The position numbers were made by a program, and so were the translations under genes. The notes under the pieces were generated by a model, which was not told the DNA's origin, did not search any database, and saw nothing but the letters and a program-made list of their open reading frames with translations. This document shows, piece by piece, positions 10,901-20,668 of a stretch of 64,000 nt of DNA (position 1 is its first letter; each line of letters opens with the position of its first letter). The stretch lies in contig LR746270.1 of assembly GCA_902729315.2 (NCBI GenBank), forward strand, positions 794,501-858,500, given 5' to 3'. Source of the stretch: Spirodela intermedia (Eukaryota; Streptophyta; Magnoliopsida; Alismatales; Araceae).

Positions 10901-13512
10901 CTTTAATCAGCCAACTGATGGTCCTTGAGTAGTTATCTCATCTATCTTCCTATTTTCCTAATCCTTTCCCTCGTGCCACCCCATCTCACCCTCACCATTC
11001 GGGGCCTAAGAGACTTGTGAGTCATCTTGAAGTCTTATAATCTCTATTCGTAGATAGTGGAATAGATTTTGTTGCATTTCTTATTTTGTTTCCTCCTTTT
11101 CATTGGTGTCTTAGTTGGGGCACTTATTATACTATATCTAATGTCAATTCTTCCCTAAATGAATGGCAAAGAAAGAGGATTCAACTCATAAGAACATGTG
11201 GTTAGAGGAAGCCAACAACTCCAACTCAGCCCAATGGAGATCCAAGCTCAACAAGTCATAAACTCTACTCATGCAATGACAAATACTCCATAGGTCATTA
11301 GTGCCACTAGGAATTATATTGGTCATGGTCCTTCAAAAGGAAGAACAACTAGAAGCCCTAGAGGAAATTGACAATTTAGAAAAAAAATTACTTCTAGTGA
11401 AGATGTGGACTTTGCCAATCTTGAAGTCAACACTTTGACTAAAAGATCCTCTACTCAAACTTTCAAGTATCAGAGAATGATCAACAAACAATTAATGACA
11501 ATGATAGTGGACACCAAAGCCTCAACTACATCTCACAAATAACTATGGCCAAGTTCAAGCTCCATACTAGAGCAATACCCTTCCAAGTCACCACAAGAAT
11601 AATAGAAAAGTCTCAATAGGTTCATGAAGAATTCCTCTAAATGGAGCTCTTCCTACTCAAAATCATTTTTCATTTAGTGCATATATTTTCAATCAAATTA
11701 CACTTTATACCCATATATTATAAATAATGATTTGAAATGTTTATAAATAAATTGTGTAGAATAAATATATAAACTAAACATCACAATGTTATGTGACACT
11801 ATTACAAAGAAATCATGTTTTACGTTTGCAATATGTTGTTATTGAGATATGGTTTTTTTAATAATTATTTAAATTTATAAAAAAATATAGATGAATAATT
11901 AATAATGATTTAATTTTAATATTTTGGTTTTAGTTGAAGTCAAAATAATTACTTTATATCAATATATCTTCATGGGTCACTACTCCAACTATCATATGCA
12001 GTTTGGGCTTCTCATATCCGTCATAAATGGACATTTACATTAAAGTTTATAGTATTGTTATTTGTTTTGAATATAAAGGACTATTTGAAAGACCTACAGA
12101 AAGTGTCACATTGGATACTTTCATTATCTCCTTTAATAATTTTAGAAAGAAAATGTTGAAAGAATACAAAAATAAAGAAATATCAATTCAAAATGAAGTT
12201 TGCAGTGGGAGTGTTTCTTTTTCATTTGAGAAATCTCAATTGCCTATTCTATCATAGTTATCTTGCTAATGTTTGCAACATCCCATGAGAAAGAATTTTA
12301 ATTGAAAATTAAATATTAATTTGCAATAATGAAAATGTGAAGTTAGAATCAAGAATCAGATCAAGAAAAACAATGTGTTTCATTAAAAAATCAACATGAG
12401 TTTGATATGAGAAGTGAATCAAGATTTTAAAAGATCAGTCAGCCTCTCGTAGAATTATTCTAATCCATTATCTTCCATATCTTTTGGATAAGTCAATTGT
12501 AAAGAATTATTTCCTTAATCTTTGTGGTTCAATTTGCAATAAGCAAGGCTTATAACTCAAGGAGTTGATCCTTGTAACCAATCAATTGGTAGTCTAGATC
12601 ATGTGAAACAGTAGTTAGGGTTTCACAAGAAGCTTGGCCGGAGTTGATCCCAAATAATCAACAAAAAATACTTAGTAATTAATGAAAGCCAAGAACAAGG
12701 AAACATTAGTAGAGTACATTCGGGTGAGACCAAATTTTTATAAAATTTCTCATGTTCTAGGTCTAATCATTGGTGGAATAAAAAATCAAAGCAAGTTAAA
12801 GAAACATGGTTATTCAAATAATTATATATAATCAAATAAACTGCCTTCTTAGTCTAAATGTAGCCATATATCCAACTTACATGTGTATAGAGTGAAAAAT
12901 GAGTTTGAGCATAATTCAACTGCTACTCTTGCATTTGCTTTTTAAAAAGGACTTCATGTAAATGTGAGATTTTATGGGTACAAAGTCTGAGTTCTTTCAC
13001 TAGTATAATGAATTATTTCTAGTTTATATGAACTATTTTGAGGAACGAATTCAATGAGTGTTGGTCAGATTAAAAGGATGTGAAAACTCAACCAAATATT
13101 TAGATACGTGATAAAAAACGTAGAATGATAAGGCCATATGGTTTTGTCTCCTTGGAAGCAAATTCAATCACAAATGAGTCATTATATTTTAAAGTTATCC
13201 TTTTAATTTGTCATAAACTCTACATTGCTTAGTGTTTAGCCTCATAATTCATTAATGTTAGATATAATCAACTTTTATATGTCATCAAAGTTGGTTAATA
13301 TTTGAAGAAACCAACAGTCTTGTACGACCCACAGCCTTATTATGAAAGGGTTCTATTATAGTTTAATAAAAAGAAAAAAAAACTAATTCAACGCCATTGG
13401 AGCCGTTTAGCATTGAGAATGTTATGGTTTGCGATGACCTAAAATTTCACTTGTCTGTCACCCCGCCTCTGAAAGCGTCCTTCCTAGTTTTAAAGGAATT
13501 CCTGCCAAGATG
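10900..13512. other. AT-rich intergenic DNA, probably transposon-derived
   Basis: No gene recognised. The stretch 11160-11650 has long near-open frames on the plus strand and could be a decayed gag-like segment, but I see no zinc knuckle or other diagnostic motif. From 11700 to 13400 the DNA is strongly AT-rich with only short, unrecognisable frames. Confidence 0.45.
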
Positions 13513-13604
13513 ACGGAAAAATGGGATGCTATCATATCATCGGCTAAGTTCACGGGCTGGAGATAAGCGGACTCGAACCGCTGACATCCGCCACAGGGTA
13601 AAAT
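13513..13604 (-). other. Plastid-derived fragment (trnA-UGC 3' exon plus start of trnA-rrn23 spacer)
   Basis: Read on the minus strand, 13604 to 13558 gives the end of the chloroplast trnA-UGC intron (TTTACCCTGTGG), then the 3' exon of the tRNA including GGTTCGAGTCC and its 3' end TATCTCCA. It continues into GTGAACTTAGCCGAT and a diverged ATGATAGCA..TTTTTCCG, as in the trnA-rrn23 spacer. The 5' exon is absent, so this is not a functional tRNA. It is a short nuclear plastid insertion, possibly via a mitochondrial intermediate. Spacer divergence suggests it is not recent. Comparison is from memory of plastid sequence. Confidence 0.82.
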
Positions 13605-14114
13605 CGAGCTTAGGAGCTAGTGATAGGAGACTATCTAGCTTGGTTTGGAGAGCACTTGTTGGGTTAAAGATTTGTTTTTTGCTAAATGTTACGGCCTAAA
13701 TGCTAAACTATTGAACCTACTTGTTGAGTTCGGGATCAGATCAGATTCGGAATCGGGTGTTAGAATGCATCTTCCGGTCCTCATCTATTCCCGTAGTATA
13801 CAATGAAAATTTCCGGGCACTCCGACTTGGACCTAACGTATGCGGAAATGCCTCGCCGGATCTTACATTTCGATTAGTTTAACCAGCAGGTTAAAACCAG
13901 ATAACTCTATGCCTATGGCAAGTAGGATATCGGCTTTCGAATGAACAAAAAATATATATTATTATTTAATGCCGTAAACGATAGTCCAACTGGTAATGAT
14001 GACGCAGGCGAGGACGTCGACTCAACTTCTTTAAAAACCCCCGCATCAGTAGGGGGATCAGACGCCCATCCGACATTTCTCCGCAAGGCCGCCGCTCAGA
14101 CATCCACCGCAGAT
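13605..14114. other. Region upstream of UGT copy 2
   Basis: The reading frame of UGT-2 extends upstream to an ATG at 13941, but these 58 extra residues look unlike any UGT N-terminus. UGT-1 begins at the equivalent of 14115, so I treat 13941-14114 as 5' UTR or promoter. The rest (13605-13940) is of mixed composition and unidentified. Confidence 0.5.
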
Positions 14115-15599
14115 ATGGCACGGCGGCAGCACATCGTCTTGTTCCCATTCCTGGCGCAGGGACACATCATCCCCTTCCTCGCACTAGCCAAGCTGATCAC
14201 CCGGAGATACCCAGGCCGCTTCACCGTCACCCTCGTCAGCACGCCTCTCAACGTCCGCAGCCTCCGGCAGTCCCTCCCTCCTGATTCCGGCGTCCTCCTC
14301 AGGGAGATCCCTTTCCGCAGCGCCGACCACGGCCTGCCGCCCGATACCGAGAACACCGACTCTGTGCCTTTCCAGGACTTGATCCGGATATTCCAGGCTT
14401 CTACCACCCTCCAGCCACAGTTCGAGCGGCTGATCGCCGAGGAGATCACCAAGGAGGACGGTCGCCCCCCACTGTGCATCATCGTCGACTTCTTCCTCGG
14501 GTGGACCGTCCAGATAGCCGAGAAGCTCGGCGTGTTCCACGCCATCTTCAACACCTGCGGCGCCTTCGGCACAGCCGTCTACTTCTCCATGTGGATGAAC
14601 CTGCCGCACTCTCACACGACCTCCGAGGATGACTTCTGGGTGCCGGGCTTCCCGGAGAGCTTTCGACTCCACCTGTCGCAGCTCTCTCCGACTCTGAGAT
14701 ACGCCGACGGAGCGGACCCGTGGTCCTCCGTCATACGGCAGCAAATAGCCCTGTGCTTGTCTTCCAAGGCGATCCTATGCAACACAGTGGAAGGGTTGGA
14801 GCCGATGGGAATGGCGCTGCTCCGGAAAATCGCCGGACTCTGCGTCTGGTCCATCGGGCCTGTTCACCCCCTGGAGACCACCAACTCTGCCGGCAGGGGA
14901 GCCCGGAGGGTGCCCGGGGTCGACCCAGAGACCTGCCTACGGTGGTTGGATGCTCATCCTCCCCGCTCCGTCCTCTACGTCTCCTTCGGTTCTCAGAACA
15001 GCATTTCCGCCGCGCAGATGATGGCGCTGGCGGCGGGCCTTGAGGCGACCCGCCGGCCGTTCATCTGGGTCATCCGCCCGCCCTTCGGCTTCGACGTGAA
15101 GGCAGAGTTCAAGGACGAGTGGCTGCCAAAGGGATTCGAGGATCGCACGGGGAAGAGCGGACGAGGCCTCCTGGTCCGGAACTGGTCGCCGCAGCTGGAG
15201 ATCCTGTCCCACCCGTCGGTGGGAGGATTCCTGTCCCATTGCGGGTGGAACTCGGTGCTGGAGAGCCTAAGCAGGGGCGTGCCACTCATCGGATGGCCCA
15301 TGGCGGCGGAACAGTTCTACAACTCGAAGATGATGGAGGAGGAGCTGGGCGTGTGCGTGGAGCTGGCCAGGGGGGTGGAGCAGCGAGTCTCCAGCGTGGA
15401 GGTGGAGAGGGTCGTCGGCTTGGTGATGGACGGCGAGAAGGGGGAGAACATGAGGAGAAAGGCGGCGTCGACAGCCCAGACGATAAGGACGGCGATCGAG
15501 GAGGAAGACGACAAGGGTACCTCCGCCGCCGCCCTGGACGACTTCCTAGCCACCGTTCTCAAGACCGCGCCGCCGGCCAACGAAGCAGATGATCTGTAG
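14115..15599 (+). CDS. UDP-glycosyltransferase, UGT92A-like (copy 2)
   Basis: Intronless 494-aa family-1 glycosyltransferase, the paralogue of the gene at 1260-2750. The start is the ATG at 14115 (MARRQHIVLFPFLAQGHI), aligning with copy 1; an in-frame ATG at 13941 would add an unrelated 58-residue leader. It keeps the acceptor-site His in AQGHI, the Asp in CIIVD, and a full PSPG box beginning WSPQLEIL with HCGWNSVLES and ending EQF. Against copy 1 it has Ser for Ala at the second PSPG position, an extra residue in KMMEEELG, and a different segment after TENTDS (VPFQDLIRIFQAS here). Those differences lie in acceptor-facing N-terminal parts, so the copies may differ in substrate. THIM follows 250 bp downstream. 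Confidence 0.93.
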   Translation: MARRQHIVLFPFLAQGHIIPFLALAKLITRRYPGRFTVTLVSTPLNVRSLRQSLPPDSGVLLREIPFRSADHGLPPDTENTDSVPFQDLIRIFQASTTLQPQFERLIAEEITKEDGRPPLCIIVDFFLGWTVQIAEKLGVFHAIFNTCGAFGTAVYFSMWMNLPHSHTTSEDDFWVPGFPESFRLHLSQLSPTLRYADGADPWSSVIRQQIALCLSSKAILCNTVEGLEPMGMALLRKIAGLCVWSIGPVHPLETTNSAGRGARRVPGVDPETCLRWLDAHPPRSVLYVSFGSQNSISAAQMMALAAGLEATRRPFIWVIRPPFGFDVKAEFKDEWLPKGFEDRTGKSGRGLLVRNWSPQLEILSHPSVGGFLSHCGWNSVLESLSRGVPLIGWPMAAEQFYNSKMMEEELGVCVELARGVEQRVSSVEVERVVGLVMDGEKGENMRRKAASTAQTIRTAIEEEDDKGTSAAALDDFLATVLKTAPPANEADDL

Positions 15600-15849
15600 T
15601 ACCTCCTTCCCTCCCACCCTCTCTCTCTCTCTCTTTCTCTCTCTCTCTATCTCTATCTCTTCTCTCTTCTCAGATTCATCCCTGGTCGTGAGAGCCAGTC
15701 AAAAGGTCGACGGCCCCGCTGAACCGGATCGCCGTCCGATCCAAGGCGCGAACTGGTGAGTCGGTGGGGCCATTCCTCTGGGTTTTTTTCTTCTGTGGAC
15801 AACGGAAGAGAGGTACACAGGAAGAAGACCCAACCGGCGGCCTACGGTC

Positions 15850-16808
15850 ATGGGGGAGCCGGAGATGTGGGGCCGGCGCAGCTGGGAGCTTCTGTCGACG
15901 GTGAGGGAGCGGTCCCCGCTCGTCCAGTGCATCACCAACCTCGTGTCCATGGACTTGATGGCCAACGTCCTCTTGGCCGGCGGCGCCTCTCCGGCGATGG
16001 TCCACTCCCTCCCCGAAATAAACGACTTCACTCCCCACACCGACGCCCTCCTGATCAACATCGGTACGCTCTCCGAAGCTTGGCTTCCCTCGATGATGGC
16101 GGCCGCCGCCGCCGCGGCCCGATCCGGCCGGCCCTGGGTCCTCGACCCCGTCGCCGTCTCCGCCTCCGATTTCCGTCTGAATGCCTGCCTGCAACTCCTG
16201 CTGCTCAGGCCGGCAGTCATTCGGGGAAACGCCTCAGAGATCATCGGGATCTCCAATGCCTCCAGGGTCCAGGGAAGCAAGGTAATTCAAGCGAACCTTG
16301 AATTCAGATCTGGCAGCGCGATCGGAGAAGATATCGTGTTCATACTTGGTTGAATCCCTGATTCCGTGAATCTTGATACTTTTCTGAACAGGGGGCAGAC
16401 AGCTCGCACGAGTCGGTGGAGGCGATAGACGCGGCGAAGTCCTTGGCGCTGTCCACCGGCGCCGTCGTTGCGGTCACCGGCGCCGTCGACCTGGTGACGG
16501 ACGGGAAGCAGGTGATGGCGGTGACGAACGGAGTGCCGATGCTGCAGAAGATCACCGCCACCGGCTGTGCCGTCACCGCTCTGATCGCCGCCTTCGTCGC
16601 GGTGACCCCGCAGCGCGCTCTCCAAGCCACCGCCTGCGCTCTGGCCGTCTTCGGCTTGGCTGGGGAGATCGGGATGGCCACGTCCAGGGGACCGGCGTCG
16701 CTGCGAATGAACTTGATAGACTCTCTGCACGGAATGGACGAAGAGGCTGTGACCTCCGGGGTCAACATCCAACATCGCGCCTCTGCCGACCTCTCGCCGC
16801 AACCCTAA
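15850..16808 (+). CDS. THIM: Hydroxyethylthiazole kinase (thiamine salvage)
   Basis: Two exons, 15850-16281 and 16392-16808 (TAA), joined in phase 0 across a 110-bp intron (AAG/GTAATT..GAACAG/GGGGCA), give 282 aa, normal for the family. It phosphorylates 4-methyl-5-hydroxyethylthiazole, salvaging the thiazole half of thiamine. The ribokinase-like fold is visible: SPLVQCITNLVSMDLMAN and LAGGASPAM near the N-terminus, RPWVLDPVAVS mid-protein, RGNASEI before the intron, and the anion-hole/catalytic loop ITATGCAVTALIA in exon 2. It lacks an obvious organelle-targeting extension. Its 3' end converges on the ZNHIT3-like gene about 350 bp away. A decayed second copy of exon 2 lies at 7394-7690. Confidence 0.94.
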
Positions 16809-16837
16809 TCGGCATCATCCCTTAGGAGGAAGAAGAA

Positions 16838-16840
16838 GAA

Positions 16841-16875
<35 letters not shown>
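16838..16875. repeat. (GAA)n(GAT)n microsatellite
   Basis: A run of GAA then about 10 GAT units just after the THIM stop codon, in its probable 3' UTR. It is absent from the duplicated fragment at 7.7 kb. Confidence 0.9.
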
Positions 16876-17159
16876 GGGACACTGGGTTTGTCCTCCAGCC
16901 TTTGCTCAGATCAGCCATGCGAGCATCACAAGAGAGATTTGCGCTTGTAATTTCTTCTGACCGAGAGGAATCCATCACATTGAAACTTTTCTTAGATCAA
17001 ACAAAACGAAAGTGATGTTTAACTCATCAAAAATAAAAAAAGAAAATGCAGCTGGTTATATCAGGCGAACAGGATCATACAACATATAAGCACAGATCAA
17101 TGGCTTCCATGCTTCAAAACCAGGGCTTTGATATCTCTAGCATTGGACGGATTCCAATC

Positions 17160-20100
17160 TTATTCTTCTGGGCTGATGATGGATAAAATCTGCAAAATCG
17201 TAACAGGAAAACTCCTCAATAATCATAAGCGCGATGACATGAAAAGATTGGCCAGGAGATGATTCTTACCTTGTTCGTGAAATCAAGGAACAGCTCCCCT
17301 TTCATGGCCTTCGTAAGGTCCTGCCCATATAAACCCAAAATTTAAAATTTAAAGAAAATCGCTTCACAGAAAATAGCAGTTTCCCGATCATAAGAAATCA
17401 TGCTGGAATTGGGAAAATAGTGTGCCAGTATGAATATATATTTATCTCGACATATGTATAAATATATATATTTATAGAGAGAGAGAGAACGGGGGGAGGG
17501 GGGAGGGGGGCAACTGCTTACATCTTCTGGAAACTCTGAGCTATCGATTGCTTGTATAAGATTTCTAATTTCTTCGTTCTTCAGAGAATCATGAATTTCC
17601 TGGCAGTCCACTGCAAATCCAAACCATTGGAGGGAAAAACCATGAATAATCAAGCACAGAGCGAAATCAAGAGTCAAAAGCAAGTGGGCCAGGGCCAGGA
17701 TCAGGACCCAGCACAGTCCCAGGGAAAAACCCAGAAGATGGGTTTCAGCCCGGACCCATAAGATGCCGGTGCCTAGCCTGGCCCAAACTATCCACATGCC
17801 CGATGAGGCTTTCTGCAGGGAGGTGTTAAGGGGAAGGTGGCATCAGAGCGGGCTTCATCACTGAGATCCCAAGTCCCAGTGGTCAAGTTCTTGAGGCTTT
17901 CGCAGTGCATGGGGTCAAAATATGACATATCCACATGGAATAATAGATCTCAGAGGAAGGGAAATAAGATTGGGAAGATCCAAAAGCAAACAACGAATAG
18001 AGTAGTCATTTTGATTGAAAACATTAAATGACATCTCTCTAAGGAAATAAATAAAGGTAGAAGGCAAAAGGGCCAAATGCCCATCTCATAAGAATCATCT
18101 CTTTTCCATCTTCACAAGTTCTTCGAAAAATTCGCAAACCAGTGCTCTCGCCTAAGTTTGAATTGCTTCCTGAAGAAAAGACATACGAAAACAGGAGGCT
18201 AGGTCTGTAAGAAGGCCTCACCAAGAGATCGCAGCTGCTGCTTCTTGAGAACCCAGCTTTCCTCTCCCACTTGGTATGACCTTTTCGGAAGAGCTGTATG
18301 AACTGAATTGTATGAACAGATCTTAGTAACAGATGCATCTGAAAGGAAATAAGGAACAGATATCTCAAAGGAACTGGGTACAAGTGGGCAAAATCAACAG
18401 ACCGAAGAACTATAAATGATGACTGGAGGAAATATACATGCAGAAGCAGCTCAAATGGAAAAGATATAGTTTAGTAGGAACATCCAGTATCACGCCTCTC
18501 TCTCTCTCTCTCTCTCTCTCGATATATATATATATATATATAGATAGATATATTTAGCACAAAGGGCATTAGTGATAAAACACTTGCCTATATTCTCTGA
18601 AGGAGGTGGAGCTACTTTGCAAGGCGTTTCTGTGTCAGTTAAAGAAGAAACGTCAGTATGAGCGATATATGGAAAAAAAGGGATGATGCCATTACTGCAT
18701 TTACAATATACGGAGTGAACTTGGTAAAAAGGTACGTACCTTTGTGCTTCTTAAAACACACCAATGAACAACTGCCAAGAGAAGATGAAGTTAATCATCA
18801 CAGTTTTGAACCCAATAATATATATGATGTTCTAACTTGCTAGAACGTGGCAATTTCACATGCCAGGATCACCACAACCACCAACCCTAAACGCCAATTT
18901 TCCTCTAATATGGGTAGTCGCAGATATCATACATTGGCGGTATTTATTACCATATCCACCTTAATACTGGAAGGACTCGCCATTATCCACCTCTCACAAA
19001 TTCAATGATTCTCCCACACTGATTCCCTTCTCTGATCTACTTCTTCCGGTTGTCAAAAGCAAATATGTCATACCTCCAAACCCATTGCATCTCAAAATGG
19101 TTGACATGAAAAAAATTCAATTTTCGAAACCTCTGTAAATGAAATATATACCAATATTACCGCTAAATAAATAATTACTGAGGTTCAAAACCAAAGCAAA
19201 ATCTGGCAATCCACTGTAAAGACAGATCCAAAAGATCAGAACTCATTGGTCACAAATTTCGAATATTTATCGAGATGTTGAATGGCCATTTCATTTCAGT
19301 TCCCTGAATATGTGAATTATAACTTTTGAACACCAATGTTTTCATATGCCTGTCATCAGAACTAGCCAGAAAATGTGCCCCTTCGCCCATAATATTTCTC
19401 AAAGAAGTGCATTAAGACCCTATGAAAGAACACAGCTCACTACATCTCTCTTTGTTCTGAATACGCCAATTAAAGTTTTACGTATTTTGAATCCAGTCTT
19501 GAGCTCGGTTAGGAAAGGTCCACTTTATTAAAACGCAAAAGGCCCCAGATTCATAGTGAAGTGAATCGCTATGGGCGATTCCTGGTATTTATTTTGTTTC
19601 TCTCTTACTTACACTCTAGTTCTTGAAAGAAATATAGGCATTGTACTCGTCATCTACGCCACTGTTTAACTAGTCCCCCCTCTAAACCATCTATTATCAA
19701 AAAGCCACAATCATAAATAGATGAATGTGTGGCAGATCTTTTCATACGAACCTCCTAGCTAAGGTGGCTGAGGATCCTTGGGATCGATTTGATGGCTCCT
19801 AAATTCATGGATTTTATGCTATTCGGGGAAATAATCCCTCTGATAACAGCATAATTCGGTTTTAGAGGGTTCTGCGATAAAGCCGAGCACTCGAACCAAC
19901 CCAAAACCTGTCATCCTTCAGTTGACATTCGACAGCGAATTTTATAATCTTGCTTCTTCTAGAAAATTTCCCACGAGACATAATCCATATATCAATCCCT
20001 CGTCCCGAGTCATCACAACAACTTGCGGAAAAGGCAGTCTTCAAGACGAAACACCTCCTCCCACCCCATCTAATTCACGGGGCAACAGAACATTCACAAT

Positions 20101-20297
20101 ATATCTCGCATTAAAAATGTGCACCTTCAAAACCAAAACGAAGAACGAGGTCGAAACCTTGCGAAACCGTGATCATGATAGATGCCGAAAAGCGTGAATA
20201 GTAGTAGTGCCGCTGCTTACTAGGGAAGAAGGCAGGAGGGGCACTTGTACTTCGATGCAGTCTCTTTGCAGACCTCGCACTGTCTGGAAGGCCCCAT
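17160..20297 (-). CDS. ZNHIT3: HIT-type zinc-finger protein, ZNHIT3-like
   Basis: Seven small exons on the minus strand, assembled by splice sites and phase: 20297-20221, 18771-18740, 18629-18588, 18338-18222, 17610-17522, 17320-17270 and 17189-17160 (TAA). The 438-nt CDS gives 145 aa, close to animal ZNHIT3 (about 155). Exons 1-2 encode the HIT finger, CEVCKETASKYKCPSC, then YCSLVCFKKHK and a further Cys in TPCK. The C-terminal part reads LRSLVDCQEIHDSLKNEEIR.. then LTKAMKGELFLDFTNK, matching the NUFIP1-binding end of ZNHIT3. In yeast and animals this protein (Hit1) helps assemble box C/D snoRNPs. Exon 3 appears to end in a GC donor (AG/GCAAGT). A broken copy of the last exons lies at 7.7-8.25 kb. 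The start is divergent from the GT14 gene. Confidence 0.9.
18495..18542. repeat. (CT)n(TA)n compound microsatellite
   Basis: CT units from about 18495 to 18519, followed by alternating TA to about 18541. It lies in an intron of the ZNHIT3-like gene, between exons 3 and 4. Confidence 0.9.
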
Positions 20298-20668
20298 CGC
20301 CCGTCCAAGCACCTACCTCCCTCCTCCGCACAGAGCTCCCGCCACCGCCCTTCAAGGTCACGACTAGCGCGAGCAAGAAACCCTCCAGATAAGTTGGATA
20401 TATTCAAGAAAATATGGGTGAAGTTGCAAATGTATAAAATAGAAAGGTGCTATTACTTAAAGAGTTGATATCGTTCAACGGCCGACAGGCCTGTACGCCC
20501 CCAGCCTAGCCCGAACCCATCGATTTTGATGGGCTTGGGCGAAAAGTTTGGGCCTTTTGGGCCTTATCATTTGGGGAAACTCCTCACTCGCGGCTCAAAT
20601 AATGAAAACCTAAGTGGGCCGTACTCTCGCTCTAGACTCATGACTCGGTCCAAAAGGCCCAAGTTACG
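20298..20668. promoter_or_regulatory. Shared divergent promoter region of ZNHIT3 and GT14 genes
   Basis: The two start codons face away from each other across about 370-460 bp, depending on the GT14 start chosen. The interval must hold both 5' UTRs and both core promoters. I see no clear TATA box, which fits housekeeping-type genes. Confidence 0.5.

Noticed and set aside
12027-12257. 76-residue frame in AT-rich DNA
   Set aside because: No recognisable family, poor context, surrounded by decayed transposon DNA.
13558-13604. Functional tRNA-Ala gene
   Set aside because: Only the 3' exon and part of the plastid intron are present; the 5' half is missing.
13941-14114. 58-residue N-terminal extension of UGT copy 2
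   Set aside because: The frame is open, but the residues match no UGT leader and copy 1 starts at the equivalent of 14115; treated as leader DNA.
15850-16808. TPP riboswitch near THIM
   Set aside because: Plant TPP riboswitches are known in the THIC 3' region; I see no TPP aptamer consensus in the THIM flanks.
16838-16875. CRISPR-like or other functional array at the (GAT)n run
   Set aside because: Plain trinucleotide microsatellite with no spacers in a plant genome.
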